From Monomorium pharaonis (lineage: Eukaryota > Arthropoda > Insecta > Hymenoptera > Formicidae): DNA of 64,000 bases. Where the stretch lies: contig NC_050467.1 of NCBI RefSeq assembly GCF_013373865.1, positions 3,410,001 to 3,474,000 of the forward strand, given 5' to 3'. Below are positions 36,337 to 47,806 of this stretch, piece by piece. The number at the start of each line of letters is the position of its first letter. The first letter of the stretch is position 1. The notes beneath the pieces were generated by a model. It did not search any database, was not told the DNA's origin, and saw nothing but the letters and a program-made list of their open reading frames with translations. The position numbers and the translations under genes are program-made.

Positions 36337-39300
36337 AAACACAATTTGTCACGCGGGAGGGCACCTACAAGCTGATGACCCTGTCGGAGTACTCGCGACC
36401 GAATCGTGTCGGCTACACCAACAGCCAGGGCAGCGCGTCCGTGAGGGTATCTTTCGTCACGCTACCGGACCCAGCGGACCCCACGGGCTCGCAGGGCCTC
36501 GGTGACCGAATGTGCTTCAATTTCGGCAAGGAGCTCTACGTCTACGTCTACCGCGGCGTCAAGAAGGTGAGCCGCGTTTCCTTTCCCCGCGCTACGGTCG
36601 CGACGACGGCTGGTGACGGACCAGGATTGCCTGTATATGCGTATGTGTGTACGCGTCCGATCGCGATTGCCGTCGTCGCGACCTAACCTCGCAAACGTCG
36701 AGACGTCCATCTTTGCGGCTAACGTAAGCTCGTTTCCCTCCGCACGACGATGAACGCGACGTCGAGAGCTTCGTCTGGGGTCGACCCGCGTTGAATCGTC
36801 GCCCTTTTTTCCTTCTTTTTTTCTCTCTTTCTCCAACGGTAAACGCTCGTGACGTTTCTTAGAAACCACTCGCGTAAATAGCATTGCAGATAATACTGCT
36901 ATCTCAATTCTTAGTATTTATTGATCGAATCGTTGATTTATGAGCAAGATATTAACAAAATTGACAGAATTAATTTGTTGAAAATTTCTTAGAAAAACTC
37001 TCAGAGACATTTGAAATCGTCTCTTCGAAATGTTCAAAATAAGAATGATTTAAATAACCTATAGAACGTACTGCTTTCCACATTAAAAAAAGTAAACTGT
37101 ATATTATTGAAAGAAATTTCACGCATTGTTAAAACGTTTCAGGCTGTAGACTTGAACAAGCCGGTAGACAAGAAGTTATACAAGGGAACTAATCCAACCT
37201 GTCACAATTTCAATCAAACAACAGCCACAGCCGACAGCGCTCCATTGCTGGTGGGATTCTCCACTGGACAGATACAACTGATTGATCCGATAAAGAAGGA
37301 CAGTTCACAACTCAGCAAACTGTACAATGAGGACGTATGTAGAAGCAAATTTGGCATACGCTAATTACATTACTTTTACCAGCCACTTGATCTTTGAAAG
37401 CCCACCCTCTCTTTCTCTCTTGAAGAGAGCGTTTCATGACTTCCTGCATTATCTGTGAACTGGCTTATATGGAGATAAATAATCTCATAGTTTAAACAGT
37501 ATTCTCTATGTGCGGCTAGTACCACTGTAGCCTCTTGGCAATGTGTACAATAGCTGTCAACACTTATCCGTTTTTGACGGTGTTATCTTATTGAAACATG
37601 ATAAGCCGGGGAAATAAATGCTACACAGGATGCCTAGTCGCCGCACTCACTGCATCCTGCGACGATTGTACCTTAATAATTAGTGGCACATTATTCAGAT
37701 TATGCCAATAGATCCGTGCACTAATGCAATTATATCTCAATCAAATAATTAAGCTTAATATAAGCAACATTACATAATTACTTTTTACCGTCTCTTTCTG
37801 ACAGATGCAGGTCTTAGCGAAACACAATTATCCCACCTATTTTAAATACATTTTGGCCTCAATGAATGTCTAATGATTCACTATTGTATACAGTCACGTT
37901 TTGTAAGCACATTCTTGATACTTCAATAATATCTACATTTTTTAATCATGAACCAGTGTTATTTTCTTATTATCTTTGTTATCAATTATAAGATTGAGAT
38001 TGTGTTATAACAATTTATTTCTATCTCTAGAGAAAGAGAGAGCATTTTAATCAAATCATTTATATATTAAACGCATATTTATAAAATCTTAATTTCGAGT
38101 GCAAGATAAGATTAAGAGATACTAAAAATTTTTTCGTAACATTATTAACTAACTTTAATTTATTTTAACATGGAAATTTTGTTCTTTAATAAGGAACATT
38201 CATATTACAGAGGCTGATAGACAAGAGCAAGGTGACGTGCATAAAGTGGGTTCCTGGCTCAAACAACCTATTTCTGGTCTCTCATAGCTCCGGTCAGCTC
38301 TACCTCTATAACGAAGAGTTGCTCTGTGGTACCACTGCGCCACACTACCAGTCATTCAAGGCAGGCGATGGATACGCCATATATACCTGCAAAACCAAAT
38401 CTACCAGGAACCCGCTGTATCGATGGGTGATAGGCGCGGAAGGTTGCTGCATAAATGAATTTGCCTTTAGCCCATGCGGCACGAACCTGGCCGTGGTGTC
38501 GCAGGATGGATTCCTGCGTGTTTTCCAATACAACACGATGGAGCTGGTCGGCTCGGCGAGGAGTTACTTCGGCGGTTTTCTATGCGTGTGCTGGTCGCCG
38601 GATGGACGTTACGTGGTGGTGGGCGGCGAGGACGATTTAGTGACTATCTGGAGCTTCCACGAGAAGCGGGTCGTGGCGCGGGGACAAGGTCACCACAGCT
38701 GGGTGAGCGTGGTCGCCTTCGATCCGTACACGACATCTTATGGCGACCACGATCCCGACTTTAGCGGGTCGGATGACGAATCGACGATGCCGCACAACAA
38801 TCATAATCACTTCCACGAGAAGTCGCACCGTTTGTCTACTACCTCGCAAAGTGGCGGCGGTGGCGGCATCCATTCGAATCGTAATTCCTGCGGCTCTGAA
38901 TTGAGAATGTCGGGCGGCACGTGCTACAGGTTAGGCAGCGTGTCGCAGGACACCCAACTGTGCCTATGGGACATCACGGAGGACGTGCTGAGACAGCCGG
39001 TATGCGCCAAGCAGAGACCTTCCGCGGCGTGTAGCACTAGTGGCGGTACCGGCAGTAACTTGTCGTCTTCGGGTACATTCAGTAGTGGCAATGGGGCGGC
39101 GGCAACGGCGAATCACCATTCGAACTCGAATGCTAAGCATAATAACTCAAATAATGTAAACTTCAAGGAGAACGCGAGTGGTAATAACGAGACTAGTAAC
39201 AATAGCAGTAGCACCAATGCCGCGGTTGCAACCGTGAATTCGCTGACGCAGAGGCTAGCGGGTCTTGGCTTCGGCGAGCGTAAAGGTGATAATCACAAGA

Positions 39301-42300
39301 GAAACTTTAGCCTCACTATGCGGGGTAGCGGCACCGGCGGTGCAACGGCGACTACGGCCAATAACAGCACGACGACGGTTGTGCAGAACAATGGTGGTGA
39401 CAAGGCGGGCACCGGCAACTCGACGACAAGTACGACGAGTAGTAGTCTGAACAACAGTGTCGGTGGGGGTGGTTTAGTAGGGACGGGAAGTAAAAAGGTT
39501 AATTCCATGATGGACGATCCCATGAGGTTGATAGGGACCGCCTGGTGTCCCAGGTTCGACGAGTGCCCGGTCCTCGAGCCGCTGGTGTGCAAGAAGCTGG
39601 CGCACGAGAGACTGACTGAATTAGTGTTTAGGGAAGATTGCTTCGTGACGGCGTGTCAGGACGGATACGTGTACACGTGGGCGAGGCCCGGCCACATGGT
39701 AGGTCCTCTCACGATAAGCAGCACCCTGCACAGGCCATCACACCATCATAGCAACAATCCCTACACTAGTAATATCAATTCCATGCGATGTAACGACCTC
39801 TGATGTAATCCGTTATTTCCAAATTGTTATTATTTAGAGAGTCCATCGAGTAGAGTCTGTTGATCGAAGAATCCGAGAATTCTGTACATATATACGTAGA
39901 GTTAGAATCTAGAATGATGTTATCGTGAGATAGAAGTAGCACAGGAAAATCTTGTAATTCTTTTTCTTTTTTTCTGACAGTCTTCCTATCGCCTGCCATG
40001 GTGACGGGAGGATGTCTTGAAGAGAAATAATTGTTCTGATTTGGAAGTATTAGAAGATATATTGACAAATTCGGTATTACCTTGCCGGGTGTTTGACACG
40101 ACGATCGCGTCGCTGGTATTTAAGTTTTATATTACAATCAGTATATATATTTAATCTTAAAAAGTCCCTACATTCAACATTTAAGTCTACGACCTTAGGG
40201 TGTATACTTGCGTTTGAATTCTATTAGTATTGGGGAGGTGCCATTATAGAGAAAGCATTGAAGATTTTTTTTAGTATTTTTCTCTAAGTTTATTATGTGC
40301 ATAATTACAGAAGAGTACATGGACGGACGATACTATGAGTGAACAAGTTCGTAGTTTAAAGTATATTTATTGTGTTGGGCCCTCAGTTTTAAATTCCATG
40401 AGGCATTTTTTTTTTAATTCCGTTAGATATTTTCTAATATTTCTACATATAACAAACATCTTTCAGATAATCTTGCCTTTTACTCAGAACATTCCACCGT
40501 ATCAGATAAATTTGCAACATTTTCGAATGCAAGTCTATTTACTCGAAATGCATGAAAATAGACATTTCAAATTAAGTAGTGTAGAGCGCGCACACACACA
40601 CTATGGTATCTGTTTTGTTTTTTCGGATGCATTAATATATTTTTGTTAATATATTCTTTGCGAGAAACAGAGGAGCTTTAATATATCTTTTATTTAGATG
40701 TTATCAATTCTATAATACCTGATTAGTGCATGCGCTGCAAATGAAAAGACACAGTATGGGCTTAAAGTTCATTCATAGTATAGGCTGTCTCATCGATATC
40801 TGTGCCTAATGAAGGTCTGGTCAAGATATATTCTCGCAATGAATATTGCAGAATTACGCGAGCTATAGGATAGAGATCGAATGTTTATTGATATATTTAT
40901 GTTTTTGGTTTTGCATCCTCGAGAGCAATGTTGTTTGAGCCCTATGAGGTCTCGTCAGGGCAGGCCCCTTTATTGAAGAAAAACCTTCTTTCTATCTTCT
41001 GTAAAGTGTTATTTAGCTTTAGCCGATCATTGATAGAGAGTCAACGAAAGAAAATTATTTAGCCAAACTTGTCATATGTCAAACTTACAATACGTGATGC
41101 GAGAACATTTAATATCCTTTGTTGAAAACAATGAATTTTGCCTTGTTGTACAATAAAGCGAAAATTTGAATGAACGATCGCTGCTTGCTTCCCGCTTGTT
41201 GAAATTTTGTTCAGTCAATGCAAGTGCAATGCAGAAGCTCCAGGGAGAACGGCCGGGAAGTCTTTTGTGCGACACGCATACATGCATATGTATGGTGACA
41301 CATGTAAGACAATGTTTATGAGTTGCCAAGAATATCGCATGTCTTTTTTTCTTCTCTTTTCTTTTTTATGTTATAGACAGTATTAGGTCCCAATATTAGG
41401 ACTCGAATAGTGTTTCCTGGGCGTTTTGCATAGAGCATTTGTATCACGAGAATATCCCACACTCTCACCTTTTCATTTAACAACTTTGACCAAAAGTATG
41501 GGGCAGCCTCATTAAATTGCGATCAGTTAAACTAGTTTATGTATTAAAATTACAAATACCGCAACGCAATTACTTATCGAGTGTTCAAAGGAACATTTTT
41601 TAATCTGTTCCTGTTGCGAATCACCAAATTACGCGAATTATATTTGTATGATGTATGTATACGATTTAATGAAAGCGAGTCTTTCACGCTTTTGGCCAAC
41701 GCTGCAAAATACGTAACTAATTGCGGAGAGTACCGTGATCAAAGTCATTACAGCGTGCGTTGTTTCTTTTTATAGCGCGACTTATAATTTTAATAGCGCG
41801 TCTTTTATCATTTTTAAATCGGACGCGATGCTTGCGCTTATTTCTTAAGGCCGATGAAGCATTAATTCCTTTTTTCTCACTTTTGATTGATCGGAAAGAT
41901 TAATGTTCTGTACCACGCTTTGGCTGATGCAAGAGAATATCGTGGATGAGACTTCCCTGAGTTATCGCATGGTACGTATGACTTATCATTTTCCGTTCTA
42001 TTTTGCTTCATTTACCGCTTGATCGGATCTTGTCATGAAAGTAGAATAGTGTACACGCTCGAATTATTTACACATGTTTTTGTCGAGATACCTCTCGGAG
42101 GCGCTTCTGAATTTTATACCTCAAATTGCATATCGCTCTGCTCTCACGCACTCTTTCTCTTTTTCTTTATATTTTGCTAGATTTGCATTATTCCCGACAA
42201 GTTTTCATAACGATAAAAAAGAAAGAATTATACGCGTTGGATTATTTAATTATTTAATTGTAAATCTTGTTTAACCTCATTGATTGAAAATACAAATTTC

Positions 42301-42541
42301 TGATTTTGATAAAGGCATAAGCTACTCGTAATGGGATTCGTTCTTACACGAGAACGCAAACTTCTTGGGAATAGCGCGCGTTTTTATTAGATGATTTAGG
42401 TAATCAGAAGCGTGTTACTCGTGTCGGCGTGTATCAACGTGTGGTTCGCGTTGTCTTTAATTTCAGTCAGGGATCAGCCAGGTCGGCGGCGCCGCTCTCC
42501 ACGTGGTCAGTCCGGTGGAAGGCGGCGGTACCATAGTATAG
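36297..42541 (+). CDS. WDR20: WD repeat-containing protein 20
   Basis: WDR20 is a beta-propeller cofactor that, with WDR48, activates the deubiquitinases USP12 and USP46. Exons 36297-36566, 37143-37334 and 38211 onward join in phase 0. Family blocks are clear: SEYSRPNRV in exon 1, ADSAPLLVGFSTGQIQLIDP in exon 2, and DKSKVTCIKWVPGSNNLF, CGTTAPHYQ, CVCWSPDGRYVVVGGEDDL and SWVSVVAFDPYTTS in exon 3. Residues about 420-585 form a long Ser/Asn/Gly/Thr-rich insert, which explains a length of about 680 against 569 in human. The last WD part (LAHERLTELVFREDCFVTAC) is intact. Reading through exon 3 ends at 39803 (684 residues). Splicing from the GTAGGT donor at 39699 to 42467-42541 replaces the tail with 24 residues (674 residues). 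Start is the ATG in the GGAGGAGGGAAGGAGG context, matching the family N-terminus. Confidence 0.93.
39804..42466. other. WDR20 3' UTR / alternative last intron
   Basis: For the read-through form this is 3' UTR; for the spliced form it is the last intron (39699-42466). It is AT-rich with long oligo-T tracts, and no other gene is supported. Confidence 0.5.
42467..42541 (+). CDS. WDR20: Alternative terminal exon of WDR20
   Basis: After a good acceptor (TTTAATTTCAG), phase 0 reads SGISQVGGAALHVVSPVEGG then GTIV and stop. The phase fits the donor at 39699, directly after ARPGHM. A Gly/Val-rich short tail ending in a hydrophobic residue preceded by Thr-Ile resembles a PDZ-binding end (inference). 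The surrounding GC-rich sequence continues to about 42.8 kb and then becomes AT-rich 3' UTR; AATAAATAAAA at 43678-43688 is a candidate polyadenylation signal. Confidence 0.6.
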   Translation, partial: SGISQVGGAALHVVSPVEGGGTIV

Positions 42542-43135
42542 CCAGAGCCGGACACCGACGCCGGTCCACCACGAGATCATCAGGAACCGCAGGGATCGTC
42601 GCGGACGTCCGAGGCGCAACTCCAGCAGGCGTACGCACGCCGACGTCACCTATACTACGTCTGGCCGAGCGAGAGTTACTCTGGTACGGTTTGAGCGAGC
42701 GGTTCCAGCTCGAATTCGTCGTTCGTCGAAGAAGCGGACGAATTAAATTGGGAATCCGTGGAGGATCCGTCTCCGTGAGATTGAATTTAATCGCGGATTT
42801 TCGACCATGAAATTGCGGCGCGTCTTTTTTAATCGCCAATCCTTAACATTAGACCTATCGACGATTAACACGTATCTATTTCTACTGTCTAGATATATCA
42901 TTGAAAAAAAGTTGAATGGAGAAAATACATTGAATCAATTTAATTATATTAATATATATTGCCATAAAAATCACGGAAAATCTTAAATAATGGATCGCTA
43001 TAAAATTCGATAAAAAATTGCAAACAGTTATTTGACTGCTTTGATGGATCTAATGTTAATGACATCTTTGAATGGCGGAAGAAAAATTTGAATAGCATAC
43101 CTTAAGTTTGAACAAGAATCAAAGATAAATATAAG

Positions 43136-43248
43136 ATGCGTTCTGTTTCACGCATGATACGCATGTTGCATCGTTCATCCTTGTTTTTTAAAACGTTAAA
43201 CGAGAATGAACAATACATTATGCGCATCATGCACGAAACGGAACGTAT
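43136..43248. mobile_element. Imperfect inverted repeat, 113 bp, MITE-like
   Basis: The left arm (ATGCGTTCTGTTTCACGCAT...) and the reverse complement of the right arm (ATACGTTCCGTTTCGTGCAT...) align over about 48 bases with roughly one mismatch in five. The loop is short and AT-rich. Flanking bases are ATATAAG and ATAAAAAG, suggestive of a short target duplication but not exact. It has no coding capacity. Confidence 0.5.
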
Positions 43249-45757
43249 ATAAAAAGATAGAATGAGTGAAAAGAGAAGTGGCGGGAGTTTAGGGATACCG
43301 AAGCTAATACTCAATTTCGAAGATTAGAGTTTCAAGCTCGCATACAAGATGGATTTCTTCAGGAATATTCCTTTTAATTCGCCTACGTCTTACGGAGTGC
43401 AGTTCACGCGCGGCTTAACGCTTAAAAAGATACCCATGCACACACGTATACAGCGCTTTCGTTTCGATATAAACCGCTCTTCCGGTGCATATCATTTCCT
43501 CTTCCTCTTTCTTTCCTTTCCTCGACAGCGTCGTGGCGACGTTACGCGACCACGCGGCCTTCCTTTCCCCCAGGGAGGGGGAGGGAAGACCCATGAGCTG
43601 AAAGCAATCTGTGTATACATGTACATACATACACGTGTGTATGCCCGATGATCGTGACAAATGCGTTGTATCATTCCAATAAATAAAAATTTCGTAATAT
43701 GCGCGTGTTTCAACTGGTGAAACGCGTGGTGACGACACAGAAATCGCGTTATTTATTATTTGAAGCGTTGAAATTATATAGACCTAAGCCACGAAGTGAG
43801 TTCTAGGCCAGAAAGAATAGTCTACATCTAACATATATTCTAATAGCTCATATAAGTGACTCGCTAACTTTTGTTCATTGCGATGCCATAGATCGAATTG
43901 CCTGAATAACGCATACGTTTACGAGACGCATACGTTCGTTATAGTAACGAACGTCCTACCACGTTTTACACGGTCCTTCGTTTCGTCGCTTGGACAGCCG
44001 CAAAGGCAGCCAGAGGACGCCATTCCCCGATAGAAGTTGCTTTGTTAAAAAGTTTTTTTTGTTAAAAATTGTGACTTGGGTCTCTATTACTCTCAGTGCT
44101 TCATTTCGATCGATTATACTTCGAAGGAGATATTCCGCAAGGCGATACTAGTTTTTAATTTACATATAAATACATAGGATTTATATTGCATTCACGAAGT
44201 ATGACGTTTAATTTACATTTATTGTAGATCAGCTGTCCGTTTCCGGCGGCTCATTTCGTCGATTAGCTTCGATCACGAAGGAACATTGCTATGAGATTCA
44301 GAAATTAAGCATCTATTGTTATTATATTTTCGGGCTTTTTACACAACGAGGCTCTTTAATTTATATGTATATCTACGCAATAATTCAACGCAGCACCGAA
44401 TTTATTTGAATTTTATTCACCGGATAAAAAATTCGACGCAAGAAGAGGCTGTAGGGCAGCGGAAACTTATGCGTTTCGTTGACAGTTTGAATTGACAATT
44501 TCATACCACACGAAGTACAAAGAGGAATTTACACAAAGAATATTTTTTTCTATACTCCTTCCATGTAAAAATGAGATACCGTTTAGCCTTCCTAATAGAT
44601 TTCCGTGTATATCTGCAGCTTCTCTTACGTCAAGCCTGAATTCTTTAATGTTCAACGACACCACGTTCTCGTTCACGTAATATACAATGTACGCACCAGA
44701 AATTCTTTATCGGGACACTGATATATCATACCGATAAGAGGGTCGATGCGATAAGACTTTCTGTTTCTCGACTCCGATTTTCGCTCTCGCAACTGGTGGG
44801 TTACCTCGCCCTACAATGCACGGCGGCATGATATTATTATTTTATTTCAAGTGCAAGCTCGCTAAAGGTATGCTGTGATATGTGTGCTACTACATGACGA
44901 CAAACACTTGGCAAATGAGATCCAAGCTGAGATGAAAATCACTTCCAGGAATCATTTCCGCCGAAACGGACAATCGGACTTGCGGACGACAGACGTGACC
45001 GCTGATTAGTTTCTTACTTATTATAGACAACAAACGAAGCCGGCCTGCGACACATCAGACCTACTATTCATCTAACGATTCTGCGAGAAAAGGAACGGAT
45101 GAACTTGAACGAATCAACGCAGAGATCCCCAATCGCATCGGTGATCTAATCGCGAGGAGATCTCTCGTTATCTCCTCCCGTTTATACTAGCCGAATGATA
45201 TAATTGAACTGTGACTGCAGAGACAAGAAGCTTATGTAACTCATCTTAATACCGAGCTATATATATAAGGAATCAAGTTTTTTTTCTCATCTATTATCTT
45301 GTCTGTCTAGAAGATTAAAGGGCAGAGGACTCGGCAGTTCAATTTCCTAGTTAAAAAATTCATCAACTCATAGCTTCGTAACGAACCTACCGATTCCTTC
45401 AAGTTTATCCTTCCTCGCGGAGAAGACCGCGATCTACAAAGTTCCTATTTCGTAAGCTAAATGGCAAGAGAGAGATTCTGCGATCGACGATGGATTCCCC
45501 GGTGGGGAAATGCGTCCTCGGTCTCCGCACCTCGGTCTCTAGACGGACGAAAAGCTCGCCGATCAACGAGGTTGAATGGGGTTTTCGGGTTTTCTGCATG
45601 GGGTGGACGCGTGCGCGAAGAGGTGAGATTTTAACGACGTGTGTTCAAAGCGATTGGAGGGCTCGCGATTTTATATCTTCCGCGCACGGGTATGGATCGC
45701 GTTCGGGAGTCCACTGCGCTTCTAATAGACGAGATATGTGTTTAATTGATTTCGCAG

Positions 45758-45839
45758 ATGCGACCCCGGCAGAAGACAGTAGTCTCGACGACAGCCGGGT
45801 TTCCCCTGGACCTGCGCAACATGACGTTCTCGCCGTCGC
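45758..45839 (+). other. Exon-like segment of unknown gene
   Basis: An 82-base segment is bounded by an acceptor (AATTGATTTCGCAG) and a donor (GTAAGG). Two frames stay open: one begins MRPRQKTVVSTTAGFP, the other reads TPAEDSSLDDSRVSPGP. I cannot join it to WDR20, APLF or anything else with certainty. It may be an alternative WDR20 3' exon, a 5' UTR exon of APLF, or chance. Confidence 0.25.
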
Positions 45840-47806
45840 GTAAGGAGCAGAAAATTTTCCCTCGTCTAAGACAAAAATAACGCAAATCATCGCGACACTG
45901 TAAATCACGTTAATGAGTCGCGCTATTCTGTAATAAGTCACAGGTGACACTTACGAACGATTTAATAACGACCTCGCCTTCCAAAGTGTCGCTAAGGTAG
46001 GAGACACATGGTTTATTACTGAGAGCAGTAAACCGCATCCAAAACCATTATTTTAAAGAAACCATGATAGACGTATTATTATTTCTTTATATTCTGGAAA
46101 ACGACGTACTATTAAAGTATCGTAAAAGATGAAAAAAAATTCTTTGTTCGTTGTTTCTTAAACAAAAATTTGGATCCGGTATTTTTAAGACCAATCTATA
46201 ATGCGCTCTTTGCTTTTTGCTTCTTCCTATTATCTTTTTATCTCCTCGCGCACTATTTTATCAACAATTGTGTTTCTTATCACGCGGTTTCTTGTCTCTT
46301 TCGGCTGCGGTCTCTTCGTTAACTTTTATCTCGCTAATTTCGATAAAACAATACTGCGAAGAGACAGAAAGATAATAGGCAAAGGCAGGTAGAAACAAGA
46401 AACAAGGGGCACACTGTAGATCAACCTTAACTGGAAGAAATAACGCTTATGCAGGAGCAAGGAGAGAATTTTGAATAGCGCGTTGAAAGCGAGACGTTTT
46501 CTCCTCCTCCTGCCTAAATTATACATCTCTTGTCAGAGGCATTTTGGGGCGGCGAAGGAACACCTGTTTGATTTACTTGAGCACGGATCAACCATAGCGT
46601 CATTTCGCGGCTTGAAAACAGGAGGACAGATGTGCCGTATTTTACCACGCGACACTTCCTTCCGCTTTCACGGCTGCGAGATGATTTTCTCGGTTGTTCC
46701 CCCTCCGCTAATCTCTCGAGGTTATCGAATTATGTACAAATGCAAAGTGACATTTACATTGCACCGCCGCGCCGGTCGACACAATTGCGTGTTATTGTCC
46801 GCAATTTCTCGCGGGAAGGAACGACGATGGAGGGATGTAAAAAAAAAGAGAGAAAAATCGCGCGTAATAGCGGTGCTTAATTCGGATGTACGTGGCGATA
46901 TGATAGCGGCGATTGGCGTCCAGCTTGATCGTATTATAGCATCCTTCGACGCACCGACGAATAACCGAGTCTAGCATCTCTCCGGCAGTTTTTTATGAGA
47001 AACGACCTTTCCACGCAAAGAGCTTTATGGCATCGCGTCAGATCTGTACTGTAACTTCTCGGCGCATTTCTCTTTGTTTGTTTATAAGCGTGTACATTCT
47101 TTGTAATTGTAAATGAAAAAAGACATTTCATTGTTAAACGCTTGTATAACTTTTCATCCATCCTGCATTCGATTATTTTCTCCCTCCTTCTCGTGGAATA
47201 CGTCCTCCTCCTCCGGCGCGATCGTCTTGCAAATTAATTAAATTATTAAATCTTTATTCGGAGCTCTTTATAAATATTTATATTTAAATTCAGAATTAAC
47301 AACGTAACCGTACAGAGTGATTTATCTTCGTCTTGATTTTTAATCCGTTGTTAAAATTTGATGCGACAGAAAAGAGAAAATTAAGTTCTTTTTTATTTAA
47401 AAAAGAACTGCTAGACCTATATTCTTTGCCTCATTTTGTATTTAAGATTATCTTAAGTACAATATTGAAACGCTGAACCATTATTTTATTACTTAGATAA
47501 AATCTTAAGATTACTTTTATGATTGAACTTAAGATCTTGAAAATTGGACTATGAGTATCGACCATTGAGTTCAAAATTAAAATATCAAGAGATTTCTTTC
47601 TTCTTGTATTAAAAAAAAATGTTAATAACATTAGAGAGAGAATTTATTCGTAATTTCGCAATCGTCAACTGTGTCCGAGGACTCCGAAGTTGGTCTGTCG
47701 CGAATCATTGCGCAATTTTTTCCTGTCAAAGCGACAAGGAAATTTTTTCTGCCAACAGTCCCAAAATGTCTTGCGACCTTTTAATTTATCTATTAGATTA
47801 ATCATC

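Larger units (their letters stand above)
42542..47806. other. WDR20 3' flank and gene-poor spacer
   Basis: Contains the probable WDR20 3' UTR (to about 43.7 kb), an inverted-repeat element at 43136-43248, an isolated exon-like segment at 45758-45839, and otherwise no supported gene. Several long open frames here overlap each other on both strands and look like chance. Confidence 0.4.

Noticed and set aside
35796..36342. Long Arg/Val/Asp-rich frames on both strands at the WDR20 promoter
   Set aside because: They arise from translating GAC and CTG repeats in CpG-rich DNA in several frames; only the short uORF at 36244 has positional meaning.
46471..46974. 167-codon open frame on + between WDR20 and APLF
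   Set aside because: It begins without an ATG, overlaps open frames on the other strand, has low-complexity Arg-rich content and no homology that I recognise.
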